DNA from: an uncultured cyanobacterium
GTDB lineage: Bacteria; Cyanobacteriota; Cyanobacteriia; Cyanobacteriales; Geitlerinemataceae
Direction of reading: 5' to 3'
DNA: 32,512 bases
Assembly (NCBI GenBank): GCA_937899645.1
Contig: CALCCD010000053.1
Location: 1 to 32,512 of the forward strand
The notes under the pieces were generated by a model that had not been told where the DNA came from, searched no databases, and saw only the letters and a list, made by a program, of their open reading frames with translations. The position numbers were made by a program, and so were the translations under genes. Shown piece after piece: positions 9,583 through 17,380 of this stretch; position 1 is the stretch's first letter, and every line of letters begins with the position of its first letter.

Positions 9583-10395
9583 ATGAAGCCTTACCTCGCC
9601 GCCGCCGTCCAAATGACCAGCGTGCCCGACCTGGCGGCGAACCTCGCCCAAGCGGAAGAAGCGATTGACCTCGCCGTCCGGCGCGGCGCGGAGCTGGTCT
9701 GTCTGCCGGAGAATTTTTCCTTCCTGGGCGAAGAGGGCGAAAAGATCGCCCGCGCGGCGGAAATCGCCGAACAAAGCGAAACGTTCCTGAAGACGATGGC
9801 CCAGCGTTACCAGGTGGCCGTCCTCGGCGGTGGCTTCCCGGTTCCCGTGGACGAGCAGCGCGTCGCCAACACCGCCCTGCTCTACGATCGCAACGGCATC
9901 GAGTTGGCACACTACGAAAAAGTCCACCTCTTCGACGTCAACCTTCCCGACGGCAACACCTACCAAGAGTCGAGCACGGTGCGCGCCGGAACCGACCTGC
10001 CCCAGGCCGTCCGCTCCGACACGCTGGGCACGTTGGGTCTGTCGGTGTGCTACGACGTGCGCTTCCCCGAACTGTACCGCCACCTCTCGAAGCAGGGGGC
10101 AGACGTGCTGTTCGTCCCGGCGGCGTTTACGGCCTTCACCGGCAAAGACCACTGGCAGGTGCTGCTCCAGGCGCGGGCGATCGAAAATACCTGCTACATC
10201 GTCGCTCCGGCCCAAACCGGCTGCCACTACGGGATTCGTCGCTCCCACGGCCACGCGGCGATCGTCGATCCGTGGGGCAGCATCCTGGCCGATGCAGGCA
10301 CCGAGCCCGGGCTGGCGATCGCCGAGATCGCCCCGGACTACCTCGCCAGCGTCCGCAACCAAATGCCGTCGCTCCAGCACCGGATTTTTGCCTAG
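9583..10395 (+). CDS. Nit1-type carbon-nitrogen hydrolase
   Basis: This is a 270-residue member of the nitrilase superfamily with the Glu-Lys-Cys triad visible: E43 in LPENFSF, K113 in YEKVHLFD and C156 in SVCYDVRFPEL. The CYDVRFPEL and FTGKDHW motifs are those of the Nit1 branch. Nit1 enzymes hydrolyse the amide of deaminated glutathione, a metabolite-repair reaction; the omega-amidase role is the alternative. The length is full and the protein is expected in the cytoplasm. The stop codon TAG lies inside the first bases of dispersed repeat copy 2, so the repeat abuts or overlaps the gene end. Confidence 0.9.
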   Translation: MKPYLAAAVQMTSVPDLAANLAQAEEAIDLAVRRGAELVCLPENFSFLGEEGEKIARAAEIAEQSETFLKTMAQRYQVAVLGGGFPVPVDEQRVANTALLYDRNGIELAHYEKVHLFDVNLPDGNTYQESSTVRAGTDLPQAVRSDTLGTLGLSVCYDVRFPELYRHLSKQGADVLFVPAAFTAFTGKDHWQVLLQARAIENTCYIVAPAQTGCHYGIRRSHGHAAIVDPWGSILADAGTEPGLAIAEIAPDYLASVRNQMPSLQHRIFA

Positions 10396-10490
10396 AGCGT
10401 GTCATCAACCAGCGCCAGAACCTCTGGGAGGAACGCCCGACCCGAAAAAGTAATACTGGGCTGTGACTCCTCCGGAGTAAGCGCGACAAG
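10391..10490. repeat. Dispersed intergenic repeat, copy 2
   Basis: This second copy of the element at 850-962 is about 13 bp shorter because of small gaps in the middle. The end blocks (CCTAGAGCGTGTCATCAA and GGCTGTGACTCCT) are the best conserved. A small internal hairpin, ACTCC/GGAGT, is intact here and imperfect in copy 1. The element begins within the stop codon of the amidase gene. Confidence 0.7.
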
Positions 10491-10558
10491 CTTGATTGGC
10501 GATTCTCCCCTTGAAAGGCTGTCGGGAGCGGCATGCCGAAAACGCGCTGAAAACTTGG

Positions 10559-10589
10559 TTGACGAGACGACGATCGCCCGTGTTATATT
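10559..10589 (+). promoter_or_regulatory. Likely promoter of tRNA-His
   Basis: TTGACG (10559-10564) and TATATT (10584-10589) resemble a sigma-70 promoter, with a long 19-bp spacer. Initiation a few bases downstream would give a leader of about 20-25 nt before the tRNA. Confidence 0.5.
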
Positions 10590-10619
10590 ACGTGGGCGCA
10601 AAACACGCGCGAACATCAT

Positions 10620-10693
10620 GGCGGGTGTAGCCAAGTGGTTAAGGCAGCGGATTGTGATTCCGCCATTCGCGAGTTCAAGTCTCGTCATCCGCC
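10620..10693 (+). tRNA. trnH: tRNA-His (anticodon GTG)
   Basis: A full cloverleaf can be drawn. The 7-bp acceptor stem GCGGGTG/CATCCGC has one G-U pair. The anticodon GTG is at 10654-10656, within a stem CGGAT/ATTCCG context, and the T arm is closed on TTCAAGT. The histidine-specific G-1 is present (10620), opposite discriminator C73 (10693). CCA is not encoded. A promoter-like element lies just upstream and a strong hairpin terminator about 65 bp downstream, so it is probably a single-gene transcript. Confidence 0.95.
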
Positions 10694-10759
10694 CTTTCTA
10701 AGCTTAGTTCTGTCGGCATTTCCAAAAGGAAATCGACTAGCAGCGCATAATAAAAGCTC

Positions 10760-10798
10760 AAAAGGCGGGCGTTTCCACTGGGGAGACGCCCGCCTTTT
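10760..10798. terminator. Strong bidirectional terminator
   Basis: AAAAGGCGGGCGTTTCC pairs with the complementary arm GGGAGACGCCCGCCTTTT. It gives a GC-rich stem flanked by A and T runs on both sides. It can end the tRNA-His transcript on the plus strand and the small ORFs read leftward on the minus strand. Confidence 0.85.
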
Positions 10799-10888
10799 GG
10801 CATGTCTTCGGTTTTCATATCGTCTCTTGTCTCTTGTGGCAATGCGGCAACGGGATTGGTAACGGCAACAGAAGGCTGCGCGATCGAC

Positions 10889-11038
10889 CTAGCCGAGCAG
10901 GAAGGTCAGCAGGGACGGAGCAGCGAGCGTCGTAACCACGATCGCGATGACAATACACAGGTCGATGGTCAGGTCGAGAAAGCTAGACTTGCGGGCTTGC
11001 ATCGCGTTGGAGAATTGGAGATTCGAGTTGGACATCAT
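10889..11038 (-). CDS. Small single-span membrane protein of unknown function
   Basis: This ORF of 49 codons starts at a double ATG (11036-11038 or 11033-11035). The first part is polar (about residues 1-20, with the basic MQARK) and is followed by one hydrophobic stretch at about 21-47, containing IVIAIVV and APSLLTFLL. The shape fits a small thylakoid or plasma-membrane subunit with its basic end in the cytoplasm. I do not recognise it as any known small photosystem subunit. It shares strand with the 57-codon ORF upstream and ends before the bidirectional terminator, which supports it being real. No clear Shine-Dalgarno is seen. Confidence 0.45.
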   Translation of the reverse strand: MMSNSNLQFSNAMQARKSSFLDLTIDLCIVIAIVVTTLAAPSLLTFLLG

Positions 11039-11082
11039 TATGGTTATCGGCTCTGTGGCTTGAAATTTTCGGGACGCTAGCG

Positions 11083-11256
11083 TTAATCGATGACGGTCAG
11101 GTGACCGCGACGGATAGCGTGCATCAAGCGCGCGGCGATATCCAGAGCGCCCTCATCTACCATTTCCGAAGTCAGCATCACCCAGTCTCGACGGCAGATA
11201 TGGCCGCTTTCCCAGGCGAGGGTGAAGACTTTTTCGGCGATGGCAGTTGTGAACAC
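11083..11256 (-). CDS. Small conserved-looking protein, 57 residues, unknown
   Basis: This ORF runs from a GTG preceded by GAGGAA with a 9-nt gap, a good ribosome binding site. It codes for a compact, mixed-charge protein with no membrane segment: VFTTAIAEKV, then WESGHICRRDWVM, then an amphipathic helix around residues 31-50. The in-frame stop shortly upstream rules out a longer N-terminus. It lies 44 bp upstream of the small membrane ORF on the same strand, so they may form a two-gene unit. The composition is not that of a shadow frame, but I cannot assign a function. Confidence 0.5.
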   Translation of the reverse strand: MFTTAIAEKVFTLAWESGHICRRDWVMLTSEMVDEGALDIAARLMHAIRRGHLTVID

Positions 11257-11688
11257 GGCTTTGGGTTCCTCGTTTCTCTGATGTATCTAGTATCGAAGTT
11301 TCGAGGCCGACGAGCAGCGATCGCCTGTCGGATTTGACGTGATTCGAGCAGAGCATTAGCCGTGACCGATCGGGGTGAGAGGTGTGACCCCGATCGCACC
11401 TATTCTCGGGCCTTATTTCTATCCTCCTTACCGCTAGAATCACTACGTAGTGGAAAATACGGGCTTTTTGGTCGCCCGTCTTCAAGTTTCTCCCTTCTAC
11501 TCCAGGTTCCACTGGGGGTTCTTCGGAAACTGGTTCGGATTTTACGTCCGTAATGCTCGCATCGTCGTCGCCGATGCGCTCGGCGCAGTCTGTAGAAAAA
11601 CAGCAAGGCGACGGACAGTACGGAACGGGTGCGCGTGTTGTCGTGATGCCGTTGTCATGGGGTCGGGATGGCGAGATCTGTAAGATCG
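11257..11688. other. Intergenic region with a GC-rich inverted repeat
   Basis: This gap of 432 bp lies between the UvrD-like helicase gene and the small ORFs. It contains a perfect 10-bp inverted repeat, CGATCGGGGT/ACCCCGATCG, at 11367-11376 and 11387-11396 with a 10-nt spacer. Without a T run it is more likely an operator or an mRNA hairpin than a classic terminator. No coding frame here is convincing. Confidence 0.5.
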
Positions 11689-14145
11689 CTACCCCTCGTT
11701 GCGAGACGGTCGATCGAGAGCCTCGGGAAAGCGATCGCACAGCGCCATAAAAGCCGGGCAAGGCTCTTGGGGCTGGATCGAATCGGGCTTGCTCCAGGAA
11801 AACGGCGCTTGCTGAGCCGCCGAGAGCCACAGCAGCCGCTTCGCCCGCGTCATCGCTACGTACAGCAGGCGGTACTCTTCGGCGCGCTTGACCCGTTCGG
11901 CGAGCTGCCAGTCGTCGCGTAGGGTTTCGGCTTGGGGCGAGCCAGAGTCAGGCGCTTTGGGAGGTGCGATCGTCCGATCGGGGTCGGGGTCGAGAGCGAT
12001 CGCGCCCGCCTCGCCTGCCATGCCCGCATGGAGCGCCCGTCGCAGCCGCGCTTTCGCCACGTCCGGCAGTGCCACATCTCCCAGAAAACGGCAGGCCACC
12101 GGCACGTAGAGCGATCCGGGAATCGAGTCGGCCTGGAGAAACGGCACGAATACCGCGTCCCAATCCAGCCCCTTGGCCTTGTGCATGGTCATCACCGTCA
12201 CCACGCCGCCGCGTGCGTACTGGGATTCGCTGCTTTCGATTTCCACCGGCTCGAAGCGTTCGGTCTCGACGATCTCCGTCAGCGCCTCGATCGCCTCGCG
12301 TAGCGACTGCCTTGCGCTGTCGGCAACGCGCTCGGCCAGCTTCTCGGCGGTGGCCAGCTCGGCGGCATCGTAGCGCAATGCGAGCGCCAGAAAGCCGATT
12401 AGGTGCGACTGGGGCAGATCGAGGCGGGCGCGCAACAGCGATCGGCAGAAGTGGGCCGCCACGCGGGTCTCGTCGTCGGGCTCGGGGTCGAGGGGGCCGG
12501 GATAAATAAAGCGCTCGGGCAGAATGGCGAGGCGATCGAGGTCTTGCTTGGGGCAAAGCTGGCGAGCGGCGAGTAAACTCAGCAGCGCTTTGAGGTTGTC
12601 GGGCGAGTGGGGCCGATCGAGGAAGCGCAACACCTGCAATACTTCGGCGGGAATGGCGCTGTTGCGGGCGCTGGCGGCGGCGTCGTAAACCGGCAGGTTG
12701 GCGCGGGCGGCAGCGAGGCGAGCGACCACAAACGTGCCCTGCTGGTGCGTCCGCACGAGGATGGCAATGCTGGCCTCCGGGCGATCGCGCAGCACCGTCT
12801 CGATGCGTTCGGCGATGCGCGCGATCGTTTCGTCGGTGGTGGCGGGGCGGTGGAGTTCGAGCCCAGCTTTGAGGTCGATTTCAGAGCCACCACCGATTGG
12901 TTCGGGGTTCGCGTTGAGCTGGGGGTCGTCGGGCTCGACGGGGGAGATGTATTGCCTGCGGAAGGGCGGTGCGCCACCGCTGCGGTCGCTGCGCCACCGC
13001 TCGTTAATCCAATCCAGGGCGAAGTTGGCCGCATCGAGAATCACCGGGCTGCTGCGTCCGGCGCGATCGATAGTGGCGAGGCGACCGGCGCGATCGCAGC
13101 GCTGACAAAACTGCCGAAAGAAAATCGGATCGGCAGGAGTAAAGGTCGCATTAATCGCCTGGTTGGGATCGCCGACGCGGACGAAGTGGCGCAGGTTCGG
13201 ATTGTCCGGCTCCTCGGGGTCGGCGGCGAGGCGCTCTAGTAGTCGGGTTTGCAGCGGGGTCGAGTCCTGGGCTTCGTCCTCGAAGACGCCGAAAATTCGG
13301 GTCTGCCACCGGTGGCACGCGGTGGGATGTTCCAGCACGCGCAGCGCTGCCAAGATGGTGTCGTCGTAGTCGATCGCCTGCCGCGCCAGCAGTAGCCGCT
13401 CGTACTGCTCGTAGAGTCCGGCGGCGATCTCCAACACCGGGTAGTCCGCTGCGTTCGGGGCGCGGTTGCGATCGGCCTGGAGCATCCGACCCAGGTTCCG
13501 CAGCGCCAGCGGACTCATCCCCGAAGATTTCGCCTCGCGCACGACGGTCTGAATCAAGCTCGGTAGCAGCTCCGAGTTCAGCACCGATCGGCGGCGCAGG
13601 CGCTCGGTCTCTTCGCCATCGAAGCCCGCCCCGACCAGCAGCAGGTCGTAAAGCTGCGGATTTTCGCTCGCCCAGCGATCGATGCAGGCCAGCAGCGATC
13701 GCCGATCGCGCTCTAGCTGCAGCAGCGTCATTGCCTGTAGGTCGATGCCCGACAGCTCCGGATGGCGCGTGGCGATATTCAGCGCCAGACTGTGAAGCGT
13801 TGAAACGAAGAAACCACCGGGCGGAAGCCGGTGCTGCTGCAGGTAGCCCCGGACTTTGCCCTTGAGGCTCGCCGCTGCCGATCGCGTAAACGTCACCACC
13901 GCCAGTTGCCGCGTGCCCCACAGCCCGAAACGCGCGATCGCTGCCGCCACTCCCGCCGCCATGCCGGTGGATTTGCCCGCGCCGGGAACTGCCGATACCG
14001 CCAGCTCGCCCCCAGTCCAGTCGGCGATTTCGCACTGCCCCGGACGCAGGCCCGCCCGGATTGCCGCCAGCTTTGCCGCCACGGCGTTACCCGCGTCTCC
14101 GTCGGTATTGTCCAGCCGCCGCGATCGCTCGAAAAGGTCAGTCAC
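11689..14145 (-). CDS. UvrD/Rep-like superfamily 1 DNA helicase
   Basis: This 818-residue SF1A helicase would unwind DNA 3'-5' with ATP. Motif I is AVPGAGKS (52-59), Ia is VVTFTRSAA, II is DEAQ (290-293) and III is VGDPNQAI (from 324). Motif V is TMHKAKGLDWDAV and VI is YVAMTRAK, so all key elements are present. It diverges from housekeeping UvrD/PcrA: the N-terminus has about 30 residues before a Q-motif-like region, and the 2B domain appears altered. It belongs with the ATP-dependent helicases seen in many cyanobacteria, possibly in repair or recombination. It starts 22 nt after the stop of the membrane-anchored gene upstream, so the two are probably co-transcribed. Confidence 0.9.
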   Translation of the reverse strand: MTDLFERSRRLDNTDGDAGNAVAAKLAAIRAGLRPGQCEIADWTGGELAVSAVPGAGKSTGMAAGVAAAIARFGLWGTRQLAVVTFTRSAAASLKGKVRGYLQQHRLPPGGFFVSTLHSLALNIATRHPELSGIDLQAMTLLQLERDRRSLLACIDRWASENPQLYDLLLVGAGFDGEETERLRRRSVLNSELLPSLIQTVVREAKSSGMSPLALRNLGRMLQADRNRAPNAADYPVLEIAAGLYEQYERLLLARQAIDYDDTILAALRVLEHPTACHRWQTRIFGVFEDEAQDSTPLQTRLLERLAADPEEPDNPNLRHFVRVGDPNQAINATFTPADPIFFRQFCQRCDRAGRLATIDRAGRSSPVILDAANFALDWINERWRSDRSGGAPPFRRQYISPVEPDDPQLNANPEPIGGGSEIDLKAGLELHRPATTDETIARIAERIETVLRDRPEASIAILVRTHQQGTFVVARLAAARANLPVYDAAASARNSAIPAEVLQVLRFLDRPHSPDNLKALLSLLAARQLCPKQDLDRLAILPERFIYPGPLDPEPDDETRVAAHFCRSLLRARLDLPQSHLIGFLALALRYDAAELATAEKLAERVADSARQSLREAIEALTEIVETERFEPVEIESSESQYARGGVVTVMTMHKAKGLDWDAVFVPFLQADSIPGSLYVPVACRFLGDVALPDVAKARLRRALHAGMAGEAGAIALDPDPDRTIAPPKAPDSGSPQAETLRDDWQLAERVKRAEEYRLLYVAMTRAKRLLWLSAAQQAPFSWSKPDSIQPQEPCPAFMALCDRFPEALDRPSRNEG

Positions 14146-14167
14146 GGACTTCTATAGAACGACAGCA

Positions 14168-15553
14168 CTAAGGAGTCTCGGACGCGTCCGGAGCATGGCG
14201 CGCCAGCAGCTTGCCGTCGGGTGCGAGAACTTCCAGGGGGATTCCGGCGCTGTCGCCGATCGACTCGAGCGCGTCGATCGTGCTCTGCAAATGCCGCTCG
14301 AGCTGGACGCGGGTTTCGGTGGACTGGTTTTCAGCGGCTTGGCGATCGAGGTCGCGCACGGTGGCCAGATACTCCGGCTTCAGCCGCACCACCACCTGCG
14401 ACTCAGACACCGCAAAGCTACAGATCGGCGTCTCGGCGCGGCACAGCTCGGTCAGGTTTTTCGAGATTTGCGCCAGATGCAGCGCCATTTCTTGGGTCGC
14501 GACGGTCTGGGCCAGCGATCGCGTGTGAGATTCGAGAGCGGCGCGGGCGTTCTCGGCATAGGAGCTTTGGGTCGGCACTGCGCGCAGGTTGGCGATCGCC
14601 TGCTGCCAAAAGCCGATCGACTCCTGCCAGCGCTTGCCGTCCAGGGCGGTGCGGGCGCGATCGGCGGCCTCGGTCGCTCGCTGGTAGCGCAGTGCGCCGG
14701 TTTGCTCGCGCTCGCGCTGGCGATGGGCGATATCGCGCTGGGGCGTGTAGTCCGTCAGCAGCGACTGGGCCGCTTCGGAACCCGTCGTGCCGCCCGGAAC
14801 CCGCATCAGCGACTCGATCGCCAGTTGCCAGCTCGCGTGGGCCTGCTGCCACTCCCCGAGACTGGCCGCGTTTTCCTGCCGGGTCACTGCCACCTCCGCC
14901 GCCAGCCGCGCCGCCGCCACATCTTCTTCGGCGCGACGCTCCAGCACCGTCCGCCGACGGATCGCCTCCAGATGCTGACGGTACTCAACTAACTTCGTCT
15001 GCGCGACCGGGTAGGCGGCGTTGCTGTCCGGGATGCCTTCCAGGGTGGCGATCGCTCGCGCCCACAGCGCCTCCATTTCCTGCCAGCGCTCCAGAGGGTG
15101 GGGTGGTTCCTGACTGAGCTGGGCCGCTTCCCAACCGTAGGACAACCCCGCGATCGTCGCGCGCAGGTCGTCCTGGCTGCGGGTCAGCGCAGCGAGCCGC
15201 TCGTTGGCTTCTCTGTCGTGGCGCGACCAGGCCGGAATCGGCTCCAACACCTCGCGGGCGATCGCCAACTGCTGCCAGCCGCGCTCGAGGTTGGTCGTGC
15301 TGGGTTCGTTGCGCAGGCGCTGTAGCGCTTCAGTTTCCAGGCTCTCGGCGCGATCGAATCGACCCACGCACCCGCTCAACACGCAGGGCCGGGTCGCCGC
15401 ATAGACCGCCGCGCCGAGCAGCATCGCCCCCGCGCCCACGGCCAGCAGCAACAGCCCGAGGCGCGAGTTGCGCCGACGCCGATTGCGTGGTTCGGAACCT
15501 CGGCGTGGGGTCGCAGCATCGCCCGAACCAATAAATGCAAAAGAGCTAGACAT
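14168..15553 (-). CDS. Membrane-anchored helical repeat protein, unknown function
   Basis: This 461-residue protein has a basic N-terminus (RNRRRR), one membrane segment (about 32-53) and a pair of cysteines (57, 62). A long helical region with repeated W-x-x-A units follows (for example WQQLAIAREVLEPIP, WQLAIESLMRVP, WQQAIANLRAVP). These units look like TPR-type or coiled-coil repeats of about 70-100 residues. The start at 15553 is preferred to an upstream frame extension that lacks any sensible sequence. The soluble part is probably outside the cytoplasm. It lies directly upstream of the helicase gene on the same strand. I recognise the general type from cyanobacterial genomes but know no function. 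Confidence 0.75.
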   Translation of the reverse strand: MSSSFAFIGSGDAATPRRGSEPRNRRRRNSRLGLLLLAVGAGAMLLGAAVYAATRPCVLSGCVGRFDRAESLETEALQRLRNEPSTTNLERGWQQLAIAREVLEPIPAWSRHDREANERLAALTRSQDDLRATIAGLSYGWEAAQLSQEPPHPLERWQEMEALWARAIATLEGIPDSNAAYPVAQTKLVEYRQHLEAIRRRTVLERRAEEDVAAARLAAEVAVTRQENAASLGEWQQAHASWQLAIESLMRVPGGTTGSEAAQSLLTDYTPQRDIAHRQREREQTGALRYQRATEAADRARTALDGKRWQESIGFWQQAIANLRAVPTQSSYAENARAALESHTRSLAQTVATQEMALHLAQISKNLTELCRAETPICSFAVSESQVVVRLKPEYLATVRDLDRQAAENQSTETRVQLERHLQSTIDALESIGDSAGIPLEVLAPDGKLLARHAPDASETP

Positions 15554-16091
15554 GGCGATCGGTAATCGAAATAACGAAGAGGAAGAAACGAATAGGCCGC
15601 GTGCGGGCAGGCCGAACGCGGCTTCAATTCTAATGCAGCATTGGGCTCCACGTCGCCCGTTGCCGCCCGCCTCAAACCCCGATGCCCCTCGGTCTCTTCT
15701 TACGAATGGCAACCGTCGTCACAACTGACCCGTCAGACTCGTAACGGGCTTTTTACGTAAATCTTAAGAAATAATAAAGAAGACGATCCCGTAACTTCGG
15801 CTGAACTTGCCTGGGTCGGTCGGCGTGTCCGCGTGATTTTCCCGCTCCAGTCGCCGATCGTCACGGCAACACCCGCAGATCCCCCCAGTCGAGCCTGGGA
15901 AACGGAAACACGGGCAATGGCACATATAAACGAAAGCTATAACGTAAACAATTACGGCGATAGCACGGCGTAAAAGGGGCTGTGTTAATCTGAATCCAGA
16001 CTTTCCGTGGCATTGCTAACAGTTTTTTTACTGAGTTTCAAGGTCATCGGGATTGTTCTTTTCCTTTTCGATTTCCCGGAGTTATTTTTCA
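15554..16091. other. Intergenic region, likely long leader of the RRM gene
   Basis: This gap of 538 bp lies between divergent genes and is AT-rich next to the RRM gene. Cyanobacterial rbp genes are often cold-induced through their 5' leader, so the T-rich stretch at 16020-16090 may be such a leader. I cannot place the promoter with confidence. Confidence 0.4.
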
Positions 16092-16373
16092 ATGGCCATT
16101 TACGTAGGTAACCTGTCTTACGACGCTACCGCCGACGACCTGATCGCCGTGTTCGCAGAATACGGTGAAGTCAAACGCGCTCAAATTCCTACCGACCGTG
16201 AAACCGGTCGTTCCCGCGGATTTGGTTTCGTTGATATGGGAACCGATAGCGAAGAGTCGGCAGCCATCGAGGCACTTGACGGTGCTGAGTGGATGAACCG
16301 CCAGCTGCGCGTTAACAAAGCGAAGCCCCGCGAGCCTCGGAACAACGGCAGCTTCAGCTCGAACCGCTACTAA
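16092..16373 (+). CDS. RRM-type RNA-binding protein (cyanobacterial Rbp)
   Basis: This 93-residue protein has one RNA-recognition motif (residues 2-80): RNP2 is IYVGNL (3-8) and RNP1 is RGFGFVDM (42-49). A short basic/glycine/serine tail follows. It matches the cyanobacterial Rbp family, which binds RNA and is commonly raised at low temperature; members also help localise photosynthetic mRNAs. The ATG at 16092 is preferred over one 39 nt earlier because MAIYVGNL is the family's standard start, and GGAG lies 11 nt upstream. A rho-independent terminator follows at 16559. Confidence 0.95.
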   Translation: MAIYVGNLSYDATADDLIAVFAEYGEVKRAQIPTDRETGRSRGFGFVDMGTDSEESAAIEALDGAEWMNRQLRVNKAKPREPRNNGSFSSNRY

Positions 16374-16558
16374 AAGCGTTCGACGCTCGATCGCCAGCGA
16401 CGAGCACTCTCGAATTTCATTCGGATATCGGTTTAAGATAATTACTCTACGTTCGTAAAGTATTTCGACTGTATTTCGTCTCGAGTTCGCGACTGACGGT
16501 TCCATTCGTTCCACCGCCCCCCGGCCAGCGAGCGTGGATTCTCAGTCAGTCAACAGTC

Positions 16559-16589
16559 AAGCTCTCATTTGTGAGGCTTGGCTTTTTTA
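16559..16589 (+). terminator. Rho-independent terminator after the RRM gene
   Basis: CAAGCTCTCA pairs with TGAGGCTTG (one bulged T) over a TTTG loop, and a T run follows at 16584-16589. It lies about 185 bp past the RRM stop codon, so that mRNA has a long 3' end. Confidence 0.75.
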
Positions 16590-16638
16590 GTGCAAATTTT
16601 CCAGCGCGGCCCTCCATCAAGGCAGCATCGAGATCGTC

Positions 16639-16667
16639 TGCCCGTCCGGCTCGAAGCTGGACGGGCG
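16639..16667. terminator. GC-rich hairpin between convergent genes
   Basis: CCCGTCCGGC and GCTGGACGGG (one G-T pair) form a stem with a TCGAA loop, extendable by about two pairs. It sits 18 bp past the stop of the minus-strand cysteine-repeat gene. There is no T run, so the terminator role is tentative. Confidence 0.45.
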
Positions 16668-16684
16668 GGAAACCGATTGAGGAG

Positions 16685-17191
16685 TTAAGGGGTCGGAAAA
16701 ATATCGCGCACGCGATCGTCGGCGTCGATGCAGGTGTCCATCGCCACCTCTACGCCGAGCGGGATATTGTCGCCTAGGGCGATCGTGCAGTTGGCGAACT
16801 CGATCGGCAGCAGACTGCGGCGGCAGCGGTCTAGCACCATCATCGGCACGGCTCCGTTCGAGTCAGCATCGATGCGGGTCGTGCAGCTCGCCAGCTCCAG
16901 CGGGCGTCGGACTTCGCGGCAAGAGTCGAGGGCGTCTTCCGCCGCGATCGCGGTATTGTCCTCGATGCGGCTGACGCAGGCGGACAGATCGCGAGGCTCG
17001 TAGGCCGTGGCGCAGGCGGCGGCGGCGGCTTCGGCGTTAATGCCGTCGTCGAGCAGCTCGATCGCGCAGGTGGCGTAGTCCGGCTGAGAGCGATGGTTGA
17101 TGTAGCGGGCGGAGACGGGAGACGCCGCGATCGCGAACAGGCCGCAGAGAGTCAGGCCGCTGGCGATCGGACGCAAAGCGTTAAAAGTCAT
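16685..17191 (-). CDS. Secreted cysteine-repeat protein, unknown function
   Basis: This 168-residue protein has a signal peptide (about 1-28, ending PVSA) and then four tandem units of about 30 residues (from about 38). Each has two cysteines about 17-20 apart, in the pattern C-A/T/V-x-R/E-L/I ... A-x-D-x-C. The units are separated by short P- or R-containing links. The eight cysteines would form disulphides outside the cytoplasm. The start at 17191 is chosen because it begins the signal peptide; the longer frame adds a non-hydrophobic stretch. It is a cyanobacterial hypothetical of unknown role and is not in an obvious operon. Confidence 0.8.
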   Translation of the reverse strand: MTFNALRPIASGLTLCGLFAIAASPVSARYINHRSQPDYATCAIELLDDGINAEAAAAACATAYEPRDLSACVSRIEDNTAIAAEDALDSCREVRRPLELASCTTRIDADSNGAVPMMVLDRCRRSLLPIEFANCTIALGDNIPLGVEVAMDTCIDADDRVRDIFPTP

Positions 17192-17380
17192 CGTGGTTTC
17201 GGGCGCGCTGTGGGTCGCGAATGTGAAGTTCGTGGAGGTCGGGGAAAGTTTGTGAAGGCGGACTGTGCCGCGACTCACCCCATCGCCGAGAGCGGCATTA
17301 GCATCTTAATTGTCCGGGGCGGCGCTTGTCGCGGCTTCCCGCACGGACTTCCCTTATCTCGGTGCAGATCGGCTCGCGAG

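Noticed and set aside
11153-11830. Minus-strand frame of 225 codons overlapping the helicase 3' end
   Set aside because: It overlaps the real helicase C-terminus and the 57-residue ORF in another frame and has a random composition.
15729-15755. CCCGT/ACGGG hairpin followed by five T
   Set aside because: The stem is only 5 bp and no plus-strand gene ends upstream, so a terminator is not supported.
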